Assembly (NCBI GenBank): GCA_035192965.1
Contig: CP136571.1
Coordinates: 144,501-208,500, forward strand
Direction: 5' to 3'
Origin: Fuscovulum sp.
Lineage (GTDB): Bacteria > Pseudomonadota > Alphaproteobacteria > Rhodobacterales > Rhodobacteraceae
DNA: 64,000 nucleotides
Of the stretch, positions 34,808 through 43,656 are shown in pieces (the stretch's first letter is position 1; each line of letters begins with the position of its first letter). The notes beneath the pieces are model-generated. The model searched no databases and was not told the DNA's origin. It saw nothing but the letters and a program-made list of their open reading frames with translations. The translations under genes were made by a program, and so were the position numbers.

Positions 34808-35546
34808 GACATCCCCCCTGCTGGAGGTGCGCAACCTGTCCAAGAATTTTGGTCCGGTGCAAGCGCTGAACGATCTGACGATGCATGTGGGCGCAGGCGA
34901 GGTTGTTGCACTGGCCGGTGACAATGGCGCGGGCAAGACCACGTTGATCAAGGCGATCTCGGGCGTCTATCGGCCTTCGTCGGGCAGCGTGCTTCTGGAA
35001 GGCCAGGAGGTGAGCTTTGCATCACCGCAAGAGGCGCGGGAACGCGGGATCGAGACGATCTATCAGGATCTGGCGCTGGCGGATAACCTGTCCATCGGGG
35101 CCAACATCTTTCTGGGCCGCGAGCCGATGACCAAACGCTTTGGCTTTTTGCCTGTTCTTGACCGCAAGAAGATGGCGCAGGCGGCAAAGGAAACCATGGC
35201 ACTGCTGGATTTCCACGTCAGCCGGATGGAGGCACCTGTTTCCAACTTTTCCGGCGGGCAGCGGCAGGCGGTGGCCATCGGGCGCGCGGTCTATTGGAAT
35301 GCGCGTATCCTGATCATGGATGAACCTACCGCCGCGCTTGGCGTGCCGGAACAGCGCAAGGTGATCAGCCTGATCCACCAGCTGAAGGCGCAGGGGCGGG
35401 GCGTGATCTTCATCTCACACAATCTGCAAGACATCTTTGCGGTGTCGGACAGGATCGTCGTGCTGCGGCGGGGCGTGATGGCGGGCGAACGCCGCATCGC
35501 CGACACCACACATGACGAGGTGGTGAAATTGATGGTCGGGGGCTGA
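34800..35546 (+). CDS. Sugar ABC transporter ATP-binding protein, single domain (FrcA type)
   Basis: This 248-residue ATPase starts at a GTG overlapping the permease gene. It has Walker A GDNGAGKTT, signature FSGGQRQAVAIGRA, Walker B ILIMDEPTAALG and FISHNL. Most ribose-type importers have a duplicated ATPase of about 500 residues; a single-domain form is as in the FrcBCA fructose importer of rhizobia. It is cytoplasmic and lies 4 bp before the kinase gene. Confidence 0.9.
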   Translation: MSETSPLLEVRNLSKNFGPVQALNDLTMHVGAGEVVALAGDNGAGKTTLIKAISGVYRPSSGSVLLEGQEVSFASPQEARERGIETIYQDLALADNLSIGANIFLGREPMTKRFGFLPVLDRKKMAQAAKETMALLDFHVSRMEAPVSNFSGGQRQAVAIGRAVYWNARILIMDEPTAALGVPEQRKVISLIHQLKAQGRGVIFISHNLQDIFAVSDRIVVLRRGVMAGERRIADTTHDEVVKLMVGG

Positions 35547-35550
35547 TGCG

Positions 35551-36486
35551 ATGACGGCGCGTCCGGTCATCGGATCGCTTGGCGAGTTGCTGGTGGAATT
35601 CGTGTGTACCGAAACCGACGGGCGAAATCTGCGCCCGTCGGTCTATCGCGGCCCGTTCCCCAGTGGCGCACCGGGGATATTCATTGATCAGGTGGCGCTT
35701 GCGGGCGCGCAGGCGGTTTTTGCCGGGGCGGTGGGAACCGATGCCTTTGGGCAGGTGGTGCTGGGCAGGCTTGTGGCCGATGGCGTATCGGACAGCCTGA
35801 TCCGCCAGATCCCCGGCCTGCCCACAGGTACCGCGCATGTCAGCTATAACAGCGATGGCAGCCGCGATTTCGTGTTCAACATGGCCGCCTCTGCCGCCGC
35901 GCGCTTTCCCAAAGGGCGTGAGGCGATCGAGGGGTTTCTTGCCGCCGGAACAGAGGTGCTGCACATTTCAGGCTCTGCATTGGGTGATCCCGACATGCGC
36001 ACTGCAATCGCCGAAGTCGCTGTCGCCCTGCATAAGGCCGGGGTCGCCTTGTCGATTGATCCGAACATCCGCACCGAATTGATGTCGGATGCAGGCTATC
36101 TGGACACGGTTCGCCATCTGATAGGGCTGGCGACTTATGTGCTGCCATCGGATGCGGATGCCGCGCTGCTTTGGCCCGGTGCGGGGTTTGCCGATTGGGC
36201 CGAGGCGCTGCCCGCACGGGTGGTGGCACTGAAGCGGGGCGACAAGGGCGCGATGGCGCTGGCCGATGGCGTGCTGACCGATCTGCCTGTGCATCCTGTG
36301 ACCGTGGTTGATCCAACCGGAGCGGGCGACTGTTTCTGCGGGACATTCGTTACACTGCTGGCCACCGGCATGGCCATGCCGGACGCGCTGGCGCGGGCGG
36401 TGGTCGCGGGCGCGCTGGCCGTGACGGCGCTGGGCCCGATGGAGGGCAACAGCCCAAGGGCGCGGATCGAGGCGGAACTGGCATGA
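35551..36486 (+). CDS. PfkB-family carbohydrate kinase
   Basis: This 311-residue ribokinase-fold protein has the substrate region GAPGIFIDQVALAG, a middle SIDPNIRTEL segment and the ATP-binding/catalytic signature DPTGAGDCFCGTF near residue 255, with the base Asp in place. It probably phosphorylates the imported ketose. It overlaps the GatZ-like gene by 4 bp. Tagatose or fructose kinase are candidates, by context only. Confidence 0.88.
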   Translation: MTARPVIGSLGELLVEFVCTETDGRNLRPSVYRGPFPSGAPGIFIDQVALAGAQAVFAGAVGTDAFGQVVLGRLVADGVSDSLIRQIPGLPTGTAHVSYNSDGSRDFVFNMAASAAARFPKGREAIEGFLAAGTEVLHISGSALGDPDMRTAIAEVAVALHKAGVALSIDPNIRTELMSDAGYLDTVRHLIGLATYVLPSDADAALLWPGAGFADWAEALPARVVALKRGDKGAMALADGVLTDLPVHPVTVVDPTGAGDCFCGTFVTLLATGMAMPDALARAVVAGALAVTALGPMEGNSPRARIEAELA

Positions 36487-37733
36487 CGGCGCTGGCCGAG
36501 ATTCTGGCACAGAACCTTGCGGGCAAGGGGCGCGGGTTGCCCGCATGGTGCACGGCGCATCCGGAAACGCTGGCCGCGATCCTTGCCACCTATCGCGATG
36601 ACGATGCGCCGGTCCTGATCGAGGCGACCTGCAATCAGGTGAACCAGCTGGGCGGCTATACCGGAATGACCCCTGATGCATTTCGCGGGTTCGTCGAAGG
36701 GTTGGCCGTTGCGCAGGGTGTCGATCCTGCGCGCCTTGTTCTGGGGGGCGATCATCTGGGCCCGAACCCGTGGCGGCACCTGCCGGCGGATCAGGCGATG
36801 GATCATGCGAGGGCCATGGTTGCGGCCTATGTGCAGGCCGGTTTCACCAAGATTCACCTCGATGCCTCGATGCCCTGCGGGGGTGAAGTGCTTTCGCAGC
36901 CGGAAATGGCCCGCCGCGCCGCAGACCTTGCCGCTGTGGCCGAGGCAGAGGCCGGAGGGCGGGCGCTGGCCTATGTGATCGGGACCGAGGTTCCGATCCC
37001 CGGCGGTGAGACGGCCCCGGTGGACCGCCTGTCGATCACCACAGCCGAGGCAGCGCGGCAGACCATCGAGGAGCACCGCGATGCCTTTGCGGCGCGTGGC
37101 CTGAGTTCGGTCATGGCGCGTGTCGCAGCGCTGGTGGTGCAGCCCGGCGTGGATTTCGGCAATGCACAGATCATCGGCTTTGATCCACCTGCCGCTGCGG
37201 CCTTGTCCGCCGCTGTTGCCGGTTTCGGTGGCCCGGTGTTCGAGGCACATTCGACAGATTACCAGTCTGGCCCCGCGCTGCGAGCGCTGGTGCAAGGGCA
37301 TTTCGCGATCCTGAAGGTTGGGCCGGAACTGACCTTTGCCTACCGGCAGGCCGTGCTGGCGCTGGAGCGTCTGGCGCAACTGATGGGCCTGCCTTCGGGG
37401 GTGGAGGCTGCGCTGCGCACGGCGATGGCCGATGATCCGCGCGATTGGCAGGCCTATGTCGACCCCGGGCCGGACGCACCGCAGATGATGATATGGGGTC
37501 TGTCGGACCGCGTGCGCTATTACTGGCCCAAGCCGCAGGTGCAGGCGGCACAGCTTGCCTTGTTCACTGCCTTGCGTGCCGCACACCCGCCGCCCGGCCT
37601 TGTGGCACAGGTGACGGGCGGGCTTGCCGTGCCTGTCGATCCCGCGACGCTGCCGGAAACCGTTATCCAAGCCAATGTGGGCGCCGTTGTTGCCCGATAC
37701 CGCACCGCGACAGGAGATTTCGATGCCCCCTAA
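36483..37733 (+). CDS. GatZ/KbaZ-like protein (tagatose-bisphosphate aldolase non-catalytic-subunit family)
   Basis: This 416-residue TIM-barrel protein matches GatZ/KbaZ: PVLIEATCNQVNQLGGYTGMTP, LGGDHLGPNPW, KIHLDASMPCGG, IGTEVPIPGGE, and VFEAHSTDYQS near residue 255. The catalytic class II partner GatY/KbaY is not encoded nearby; a class I LacD-type aldolase is present instead. From family knowledge, GatZ-like proteins can act as ketose-6-phosphate 4-epimerases, so this could epimerise rather than stabilise an aldolase. Confidence 0.88.
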   Translation: MTALAEILAQNLAGKGRGLPAWCTAHPETLAAILATYRDDDAPVLIEATCNQVNQLGGYTGMTPDAFRGFVEGLAVAQGVDPARLVLGGDHLGPNPWRHLPADQAMDHARAMVAAYVQAGFTKIHLDASMPCGGEVLSQPEMARRAADLAAVAEAEAGGRALAYVIGTEVPIPGGETAPVDRLSITTAEAARQTIEEHRDAFAARGLSSVMARVAALVVQPGVDFGNAQIIGFDPPAAAALSAAVAGFGGPVFEAHSTDYQSGPALRALVQGHFAILKVGPELTFAYRQAVLALERLAQLMGLPSGVEAALRTAMADDPRDWQAYVDPGPDAPQMMIWGLSDRVRYYWPKPQVQAAQLALFTALRAAHPPPGLVAQVTGGLAVPVDPATLPETVIQANVGAVVARYRTATGDFDAP

Positions 37734-38799
37734 ACAGGACCGCCTGCTGCGTGTCGGCGTGCTGGGCTGTGGCCCGATTGCGCAGGCAGCCCATTTTGAG
37801 AGCTGCACCAAGGCGCGCAATGCCACGCTGTATGCGATCTGCGACGTGGCCGATGACCTGCGCGAACGCATGGCCGCAACCCATGCCCCGGAGCGGCAGT
37901 TCAACGACTATGACGCAATGTTGGCCGATCCCGACTTAGAGGCAGTGATCATCGCAACATCCGACGCTTTTCACGTTCCGGCCGCCCGGCGGGCGCTGGA
38001 GGCGGGCAAGCACGTGCTGTGCGAAAAGCCGTTGGCAACATCGGTGGAAGAGGCAGAAAGCCTGCGCGACATCGCGGCAAGCAGCGGCAAGGTGCTGCAA
38101 GTGGGGCATATGAAGCGGTTTGATGCCGGGTTGCAGGCGGCGAAGGCTTTCATCGATACTGGCATGGGCCAGATGGTCGCGCTGAAGGCATGGTATTGTG
38201 ACAGCACCCACCGCTATCCGATGACCGATGCCGTGCAGCCGTTGATGGTTACCAGCAAGGCCGCCCGCAAGCCCATCGAAAACCCCAAGGCCGATCTGGA
38301 CCGCTACTACATGCTGGCCCATGGCAGCCACCTTGTGGATACCGCGCGGCTGTTCGCAGGGCCGATCCGTGCGGTGGATGCGCGGCTGTCAAACCGGGCA
38401 GGGATCCGCTGCTGGTTTGTCGATGTGGAGTTTGAGAATGGCGTTTTGGGCCATCTGGACCTGACCGTCGCGGTGCGGATGGATTGGCATGAGGGGTTCC
38501 AGATCTATGGTGAGAACGGGTCAATTCTGGGCAAAACCTACAACCCGTGGTATTACAAATCGTCTGAAGTCGATATCTTTGATGAACGCGACGGCGCGAC
38601 GCGCCGGGTTCTGGGGGCCGACGGGCATTTCTATCGCCGCCAGCTTGAAGGCTTTGCCGATGTGATCCTGAGCGGCACCCGGATGGAAGGGGCCGATCTG
38701 GAAGATGGCATTGCATCCGTCAGGGCCATGGTTGCCATCGCGCAATCTGCCCGCAGCGGGCAGCCCGTGCGGCTTGATCAGGCGCAGGGGCCGGTCTGA
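37723..38799 (+). CDS. Gfo/Idh/MocA-family oxidoreductase
   Basis: This 358-residue dehydrogenase has an N-terminal NAD(P)-binding fold (VGVLGCGPIAQAAH) and the family EKP motif in GKHVLCEKPLATSVEEAE, with the catalytic HGSHLVD region near residue 205. The ATG has a CAGGAG ribosome site and overlaps the GatZ-like stop by 11 bp. It probably oxidises a sugar or polyol (for example an inositol- or glucoside-like 3-OH). Its place in the operon ties it to the same pathway. Confidence 0.9.
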   Translation: MPPKQDRLLRVGVLGCGPIAQAAHFESCTKARNATLYAICDVADDLRERMAATHAPERQFNDYDAMLADPDLEAVIIATSDAFHVPAARRALEAGKHVLCEKPLATSVEEAESLRDIAASSGKVLQVGHMKRFDAGLQAAKAFIDTGMGQMVALKAWYCDSTHRYPMTDAVQPLMVTSKAARKPIENPKADLDRYYMLAHGSHLVDTARLFAGPIRAVDARLSNRAGIRCWFVDVEFENGVLGHLDLTVAVRMDWHEGFQIYGENGSILGKTYNPWYYKSSEVDIFDERDGATRRVLGADGHFYRRQLEGFADVILSGTRMEGADLEDGIASVRAMVAIAQSARSGQPVRLDQAQGPV

Positions 38800-39620
38800 T
38801 GCGGCTGGGCATCTTTGCCAAGACCTTTCCGGGCAGCGATCCGTTTACGGTTCTGACGGCCGCGCAGCAGGCGGGATATGATGCGGTGCAGTACAACATG
38901 GCCTGCTCCGGCCTGCCCTCCATGCCGGACAGCCTGCAGGAAAACACCGTTCCAGCGTTGGTGGCCGCGGCGCGCGGGGCCGGTGTCGCGCTGGCGGCGG
39001 TTTCGGGCACCTATAACATGATCCATCCCGACCCGGCCCAGCGCGCCATCGGATTGCGGCGCCTGTCGGTGCTGATCGACCATGCCGCCGCCATGGGAAC
39101 CGGCATGGTCACGCTGTGCACCGGCAGCCGGGATGCGGCGGACCAATGGCGCCACCACCCCGACAACCAGACGACCGAGGCTTGGCGCGATTTGCTGGTT
39201 GAGATGGAGAAGGCCTGCGCTCTGGCCGAGGCGAAGGGCGTGAAGCTGGGGGTGGAGCCGGAATTGGCCAATGTGGTCAATAGCGCGGCAGCCGCGCGCC
39301 TGTTGATCGACACGATGCAAAGCCAAGCGCTGGCCATTGTGCTGGATCCGGCAAACCTGTTTGAGATTGCCTCCGACGCGGACCGCACCCGTATCATTGA
39401 AGGTGCCATCGACCTGCTGGCCGACCGCATCGCCATGGCGCATGCAAAGGACCGCAACCCGGATGGCAGCTTTGCCACTGCGGGAAGAGGCGTGGTCGAT
39501 TTCACCCATTTCATAGCCCGTCTTCGCAGAGCGGGATTTGACGGCGATCTGGTCACCCATGGCCTGACGGCGGATGAGGCTGCGGGGGTTGCCGCCCATC
39601 TGAGGGACTGTGGCGCATGA
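38799..39620 (+). CDS. Sugar phosphate isomerase/epimerase family TIM barrel
   Basis: This 273-residue AP-endonuclease-2-fold protein begins MRLGIFAKTFPG and has conserved metal-site blocks VKLGVEPE, IVLDPANLF, AMAHAKDRNPDG and DGDLVTHGL. The family isomerises or epimerises ketoses or acts as a dehydratase. It overlaps the hydrolase gene by 4 bp and shares one base with the dehydrogenase gene. Confidence 0.85.
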   Translation: MRLGIFAKTFPGSDPFTVLTAAQQAGYDAVQYNMACSGLPSMPDSLQENTVPALVAAARGAGVALAAVSGTYNMIHPDPAQRAIGLRRLSVLIDHAAAMGTGMVTLCTGSRDAADQWRHHPDNQTTEAWRDLLVEMEKACALAEAKGVKLGVEPELANVVNSAAAARLLIDTMQSQALAIVLDPANLFEIASDADRTRIIEGAIDLLADRIAMAHAKDRNPDGSFATAGRGVVDFTHFIARLRRAGFDGDLVTHGLTADEAAGVAAHLRDCGA

Positions 39621-40423
39621 CGAACCCGGCGAGGTGGATCACCGCGGACGGGCTTTCGCTGGCCCTGCATGATGCAGGGGGCGATGGTTTGCCGGTGATC
39701 TTTCAGCACGGGCTTTGCGGCGATGCGCGCCAGACGGTAGAGGCCTTTCCCCCCGATCCGCGCTTTCGCCGGATCACGCTGGAATGCCGGGGGCATGGCA
39801 GTTCGGACTTCGATCCCGATCCGTCGCTTTCCCAATTCACCGATGATCTGGCAGGGTTGGTTGCATCCTTGGGCCGTGCGGTGCCGGTAGGTGGCATATC
39901 GATGGGGGCGGCGCTGGCCTTGCGTCTGGCGGTGGCGCGGCCGGAGTTGGTATCGCATCTGATCCTGGTGCGGCCTGCTTGGGGCGCCGGGGCGGAGGCG
40001 CCTGCGAACCTGGCCCCGAATGGTGCGGTGGGGCAGTTGCTGTATCGGTTTCCGGCAGCCGAGGCGCGGGCCGCGTTTCTGGAGAGCGACATGGCGGCAG
40101 AGTTGCGTGCGACGTCGCCGGACAATCTGGCCTCGCTCATCGGGTTCTTTGGGCGGGAGCCGGTGTCGCGGACGGCGATCCTGCTGTCTGCCCTGTCCGC
40201 CGAGCCTTTGGGCGTGACGCGCGCCGATCTGGCGGCGCTGCGTTTGCCGGTTCTGATCTGTGCCACGGCAGAGGATGCGATCCATCCGGCGGCGCTTGCG
40301 CAGGATCTTGCGGCGCAGATACCGGGGGCCGTGCTGTGCGACCTTCCCGCCAAGGGGCGCGACAAGGCGGCCCATATCGCGGCCCTTCACCATGAAATAA
40401 TTGACTTCCTTACAAGGACTTGA
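39617..40423 (+). CDS. Alpha/beta-fold hydrolase
   Basis: This 268-residue protein has the nucleophile elbow GISMG (S95), an oxyanion stretch FQHGLCGDARQT and a late catalytic His region KAAHIAALHHE. Placed after a dehydrogenase gene it might be a lactonase acting on a sugar lactone, but esterase or other hydrolase activity is equally possible from sequence. It lies 3 bp before the epimerase-like gene. Confidence 0.82.
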   Translation: MTNPARWITADGLSLALHDAGGDGLPVIFQHGLCGDARQTVEAFPPDPRFRRITLECRGHGSSDFDPDPSLSQFTDDLAGLVASLGRAVPVGGISMGAALALRLAVARPELVSHLILVRPAWGAGAEAPANLAPNGAVGQLLYRFPAAEARAAFLESDMAAELRATSPDNLASLIGFFGREPVSRTAILLSALSAEPLGVTRADLAALRLPVLICATAEDAIHPAALAQDLAAQIPGAVLCDLPAKGRDKAAHIAALHHEIIDFLTRT

Positions 40424-40426
40424 CCC

Positions 40427-41125
40427 ATGCCCCGCCCTGCAGCCAACTGGATGAACACCCTGCCGGCCGACCATCTGATCGCCGAGTTTTCGGTTTGGTC
40501 TGCCGATCTGATCCGGCTTGCCGATGATATGGCGCGCATCCGGCCCCATGCCGATATTCTGCATATTGATGTGGCGGATGGGGTGTTTGCGCCGTCTTTC
40601 CTGTTCTTTCCTGATCTGGTGGCGCGGATTCGCGATGTGTCTGATCTGCCGATCCATGTGCATCTGATGGTGGATGATGCCGTGCTGCTGTCGCAGATCG
40701 ACCAGTTTGCCGAAGCGGGGGCGGATCTGATCAGCCTGCATGCGGAAAACGACGCTGTGGCCGGGCCTGCTCTTGACCGGATTGCCGCCCATGGCGTGAA
40801 GGCGGGTATGGTGCTGCGGGTGGAGACGCCGGTGGAACGGGCCAAGCCGTGGTTACAACATATTGATATGCTGACACTTCTTGGCACCGCCATCGGGGTG
40901 AAAGGGCAAGGTTTGGACCCGTCGGCCACCACAAGGCTGCAAACGGCGACGGGGTTGATCGCCGAAAGCGGGCGGCGGATCGTGCTGGCCGCTGATGGCG
41001 GTATTCGCGACACCACCGTCGCCCTGCTGCGGGCGGCGGGGGCCGAGACGGTGGTGCTGGGATCACTGGCCTTTGGCGCGGCGGATCTTGGGGCGCGGAT
41101 GGCGTGGCTGCGGGGGCTGGGCTGA
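40427..41125 (+). CDS. Ribulose-phosphate 3-epimerase family protein
   Basis: This 232-residue TIM barrel has the Rpe-family motifs HIDVADGVFAPSFLF, HVHLMVDD, SLHAEN and ADGGIRD, giving the metal-binding histidines and aspartates. It is the last gene of the plus arm. In such a cluster it may act on another ketose phosphate, such as allulose 6-phosphate, rather than as the housekeeping pentose-pathway enzyme. The ATG follows an AAGGA site. Confidence 0.85.
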   Translation: MPRPAANWMNTLPADHLIAEFSVWSADLIRLADDMARIRPHADILHIDVADGVFAPSFLFFPDLVARIRDVSDLPIHVHLMVDDAVLLSQIDQFAEAGADLISLHAENDAVAGPALDRIAAHGVKAGMVLRVETPVERAKPWLQHIDMLTLLGTAIGVKGQGLDPSATTRLQTATGLIAESGRRIVLAADGGIRDTTVALLRAAGAETVVLGSLAFGAADLGARMAWLRGLG

Positions 41126-41177
41126 GGCGGGCTATCTTTAGACAAAGCCCTGAGAACGCTGTGTAAATCACGGGATT

Positions 41178-41230
41178 TGCGGTGCAGCGCCCGGTGCAGC
41201 AGGCTGTGCAGCACACTGTATGCACGCAGC
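41178..41230 (-). repeat. 12-bp-repeat element, copy 2 (after the sugar island)
   Basis: On the minus strand this matches the element before phnC: GCTGCGTGCATACAGT and three 12-base TGCTGCAC-type units. On the plus strand TGCA occurs at 41183, 41195, 41207 and 41221, the mirror image of the 14-12-12 spacing of copy 1. By eye about 43 of 53 bases agree. Confidence 0.75.
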
Positions 41231-41284
41231 GCACGGTGATAGGTCGGTTAACCAGAACCAGTCGAATCGTTTTGGAGTGGCCTG

Positions 41285-41890
41285 ATGCACCCGAATCCTG
41301 CCTTTCGCGGCGCGAGCCGTGACGACAACCTTGCCTTTGCCGCCGCGCGGGGCTTCGGGATGCTGTGCATCAGTGGCGATGCGGGGCCGGTGGCCGCCCA
41401 TGTGCCCTTTGTGATCATGCAGGGGGGCGCGGTAGAGGTGCATCTGGCGCGGTCCAACGCGATTGCGCGGGCGGCGCTGCCGCTGCCTGCGCTGCTGGCG
41501 GTGCAGGGGCCGGATGCCTATATCTCGCCCGATTGGTATGGGGTGCCGGATCAGGTGCCGACGTGGAATTATGTGGCGGTGCATCTGCGTGGCGTGCTGC
41601 ATCCGATGGCCGATGCGGGGCTGGAGCCGCAGGTGGATGCGCTGACCGCCGAGTTCGAGGCCCGGCTGCCGGACAAGCGACCATGGACCAAGCACAAGAT
41701 GGGTGAAGGGGTGATGGCGCGGATGATGCGGGGCATCCTGCCGTTCCGGCTGGAAGTGACCGAGGTCGACGGGACCTGGAAGCTGAACCAGAACAAGACG
41801 CCCGAGGCGCGGGCGGGGGTCATCGCGGCGCTGGAGGCGCAGGGCGGGATGGCGGCCGAGATTGCGGGACTGATGCGGCGGCTGGGGTGA
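41285..41890 (+). CDS. FMN-binding negative transcriptional regulator (PaiB family)
   Basis: This 201-residue protein matches the PaiB/FMN-binding split-barrel family: MHPNPAFR at the N-terminus, GPVAAHVPFV, GPDAYISPDWYG, PTWNYVAVHLRG and WKLNQNKTP. Family members bind FMN and are described as negative regulators of sporulation or protease genes in Bacillus; the role here is unclear. A dense set of hairpins follows its stop. Confidence 0.88.
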   Translation: MHPNPAFRGASRDDNLAFAAARGFGMLCISGDAGPVAAHVPFVIMQGGAVEVHLARSNAIARAALPLPALLAVQGPDAYISPDWYGVPDQVPTWNYVAVHLRGVLHPMADAGLEPQVDALTAEFEARLPDKRPWTKHKMGEGVMARMMRGILPFRLEVTEVDGTWKLNQNKTPEARAGVIAALEAQGGMAAEIAGLMRRLG

Positions 41891-41892
41891 GT

Positions 41893-41938
41893 GCGGAATT
41901 TGACGCAAATTCCGCGACGGTTTTTGACACAAAAACCG
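41893..41938. repeat. Tandem hairpin pair 1 (A and B)
   Basis: Hairpin A has a perfect 10-bp stem GCGGAATTTG with loop ACG (41893-41915). Hairpin B has a 9-bp stem CGGTTTTTG with loop ACA (41918-41938). They are separated by only two bases. A similar pair follows at 41987. Confidence 0.8.
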
Positions 41939-41986
41939 GGGTACGCCCGGCCACCACCGGGATGCGGGATGCGGCACGGAGTGCGT

Positions 41987-42032
41987 CGGAATTTGCGTCA
42001 AATTCCGGCGCGGTTTCTGCGTCAGAAACCGC
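41987..42032. repeat. Tandem hairpin pair 2 (A' and B')
   Basis: Hairpin A' has a 9-bp stem CGGAATTTG with loop CGT (41987-42007), the reverse complement of A. Hairpin B' has a 10-bp stem GCGGTTTCTG with loop CGT (42010-42032). The module is therefore a divergent duplicate of the pair at 41893, 48 bp away. Confidence 0.8.
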
Positions 42033-42103
42033 TTCGGCGGGTGGTTGCGGCGCTGCGGGGACAGGCATAGGGTCGGGCCAGACAACCTGCGGAGGGTTCT
42101 GCC

Positions 42104-42709
42104 ATGCACCTCTATTTTTCGCCCACCTCACCCTATGTGCGCAAGGTGATGGTCCTGCTGCACGAGACGGGGCAGATCGGCGAGGTGGAACTGGTCATGG
42201 GGTCGGGCAACCCTGTCGATCCGGCGGGTGCACCGCTGGACGCCAACCCCTTGGGCAAGGTGCCCGCGCTGGAGCGGCCCGACGGGCCGGCGCTGTATGA
42301 CAGCCGGGTGATCTGTCGCTATCTGGATGCCCGCGCCGGAGCGGGGCTTTATCCCGAGGGCGCGCGGCTTTGGGACACGCTGACGGTGGAGGCGACGGGG
42401 GATGGCATCCTCGATGCCGCTTTGCTGATGGTTTATGAGGGGCGCATCCGGCCCGAGGAATTGCGTTTTGCGCCTTGGGTCGAGGGGCAATGGGCCAAGG
42501 TGGACCGGGCGCTGGATGCGCTGGAGACGCGCTGGATCGCGCATCTGGAGGGGCCACTGGACGCCGGGCAGATCGCGGTGGGCTGTGCGCTGGGCTATCT
42601 GGATTTTCGCCATGACGCGCGGGACTGGCGCAACGGGCGGCCCCGGCTGGCGGGCTGGTTCGCGGGGTTTGACGTGCGCGCGTCCATGCGGGCCACCGTT
42701 CCGACCTGA
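42104..42709 (+). CDS. Glutathione S-transferase family protein
   Basis: This 201-residue protein starts MHLYFSPTSPYVRKVMVLLHE, the thioredoxin-fold N-terminal domain with the SPY motif, and continues with NPLGKVPAL and DSRVICRYLD, the glutathione gamma-glutamyl site. A helical C-terminal domain follows. It resembles bacterial beta/zeta-like GSTs. The substrate is unknown. It lies between the hairpin block and the pet operon. Confidence 0.88.
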   Translation: MHLYFSPTSPYVRKVMVLLHETGQIGEVELVMGSGNPVDPAGAPLDANPLGKVPALERPDGPALYDSRVICRYLDARAGAGLYPEGARLWDTLTVEATGDGILDAALLMVYEGRIRPEELRFAPWVEGQWAKVDRALDALETRWIAHLEGPLDAGQIAVGCALGYLDFRHDARDWRNGRPRLAGWFAGFDVRASMRATVPT

Positions 42710-43081
42710 GGCGGGGCTGCCGGAATGGCGCCGCGCGCGGATTAACGAAATTTACGGGATTCCCGTTCCTTATTGGGCTGACCGGCGGGAGGTGGTGCCG
42801 CGCCCCGCGCTTTTGGCGGATGTGCAGGGATGTGCGCTACGACTTGTCGCAGGGGGTTGCGCCGGGCCGCAGGCGGCCCAGACTCCGGCAATGGGAAGAT
42901 CGCCCAACTGCCACAGGGCGTGATTTCCTTGGCCTTTTGGCGGGGATGCGCCCGTTTGTCCGCTGGACGATCTGGTGCGACCGGTCTAAAAGCCGCCCGG
43001 TATGGCTGCGGGAAACTGCGGCCCACATGGATTTTCGAGTCGCGGGACTTCCCCGCGGATCTGGAAGAGGGAGAAGTTCTC
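42710..43081. other. Upstream region of petABC
   Basis: I see no convincing gene in these 372 bp. A perfect 7-bp hairpin, arm GGGCCGC with loop AG, occurs at 42864-42879 without a U-run. The petABC promoter should lie here. No FNR-type site (TTGAT-N4-ATCAA) was seen. The GAGGGAG ribosome site of petA is at about 43066-43072. Confidence 0.5.
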
Positions 43082-43645
43082 GTGTCCCACGCTGAAGACA
43101 ACACAGGTACCCGTCGGGATTTCCTGTACTATGCGACGGCAGGGGCCGGTGCGGTTGCCACGGGCGCCGCTGTCTGGCCGCTGGTCAACCAGATGAACCC
43201 GTCGGCCGATGTGCAGGCGCTGTCGTCGATCTTTGTTGATGTGTCGGCGGTTGAGCCGGGCACGCAGCTGACGGTGAAATGGCTGGGCAAGCCGGTGTTC
43301 ATCCGCCGCCGCATGCCGGAAGAGATTGAGGCCGCGCGCGCTACGGCGCTGACCGAACTGCCCGATCCGCTGGCCGAGAATGCGAATGCGCAGCCTGGTG
43401 CCGATGCCTCGGACCAGAACCGCACGCTGGATGAAGCGGGCGAGTGGCTGGTGATGATGGGGGTTTGCACCCATCTGGGCTGTGTGCCACTGGGCGATGG
43501 ATCGGGCGATTTCGGCGGCTGGTTCTGCCCCTGCCACGGGTCGCACTACGACACCGCCGGCCGCATCCGCAAAGGCCCCGCACCGCGCAACCTGCCGGTG
43601 CCCGTGGCGGCCTTTACTGACGAAACCACGATCAAGCTTGGGTAA
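43082..43645 (+). CDS. petA: Ubiquinol-cytochrome c reductase Rieske iron-sulfur subunit PetA
   Basis: This 187-residue subunit starts at a GTG with a GAGGGAG ribosome site; the resulting [24 protein letters not shown] is very close to Rhodobacter PetA and includes a twin-arginine (RR) tether/Tat signal. The [2Fe-2S] motifs CTHLGC and CPCHGSH are intact, with the disulfide cysteines. It forms the head of the bc1 complex and moves electrons from ubiquinol to cytochrome c1. It is the first gene of the operon with petB 11 bp behind. Confidence 0.95.
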   Translation: MSHAEDNTGTRRDFLYYATAGAGAVATGAAVWPLVNQMNPSADVQALSSIFVDVSAVEPGTQLTVKWLGKPVFIRRRMPEEIEAARATALTELPDPLAENANAQPGADASDQNRTLDEAGEWLVMMGVCTHLGCVPLGDGSGDFGGWFCPCHGSHYDTAGRIRKGPAPRNLPVPVAAFTDETTIKLG

Positions 43646-43656
43646 GGAACAGACAG

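Noticed and set aside
39011-40792. A 593-codon open frame on the minus strand
   Set aside because: It is antisense to the isomerase, hydrolase and epimerase-like genes, whose motifs are clear; its composition is shadow-like.
41940-42103. A possible CRISPR-like array from repeated hairpins
   Set aside because: There is no constant repeat with unique spacers; the units are different palindromes and no cas gene is present.
42710-43081. A small gene in the petABC upstream region
   Set aside because: The frames that cross it either continue into petA in frame or lack a ribosome site and codon bias.
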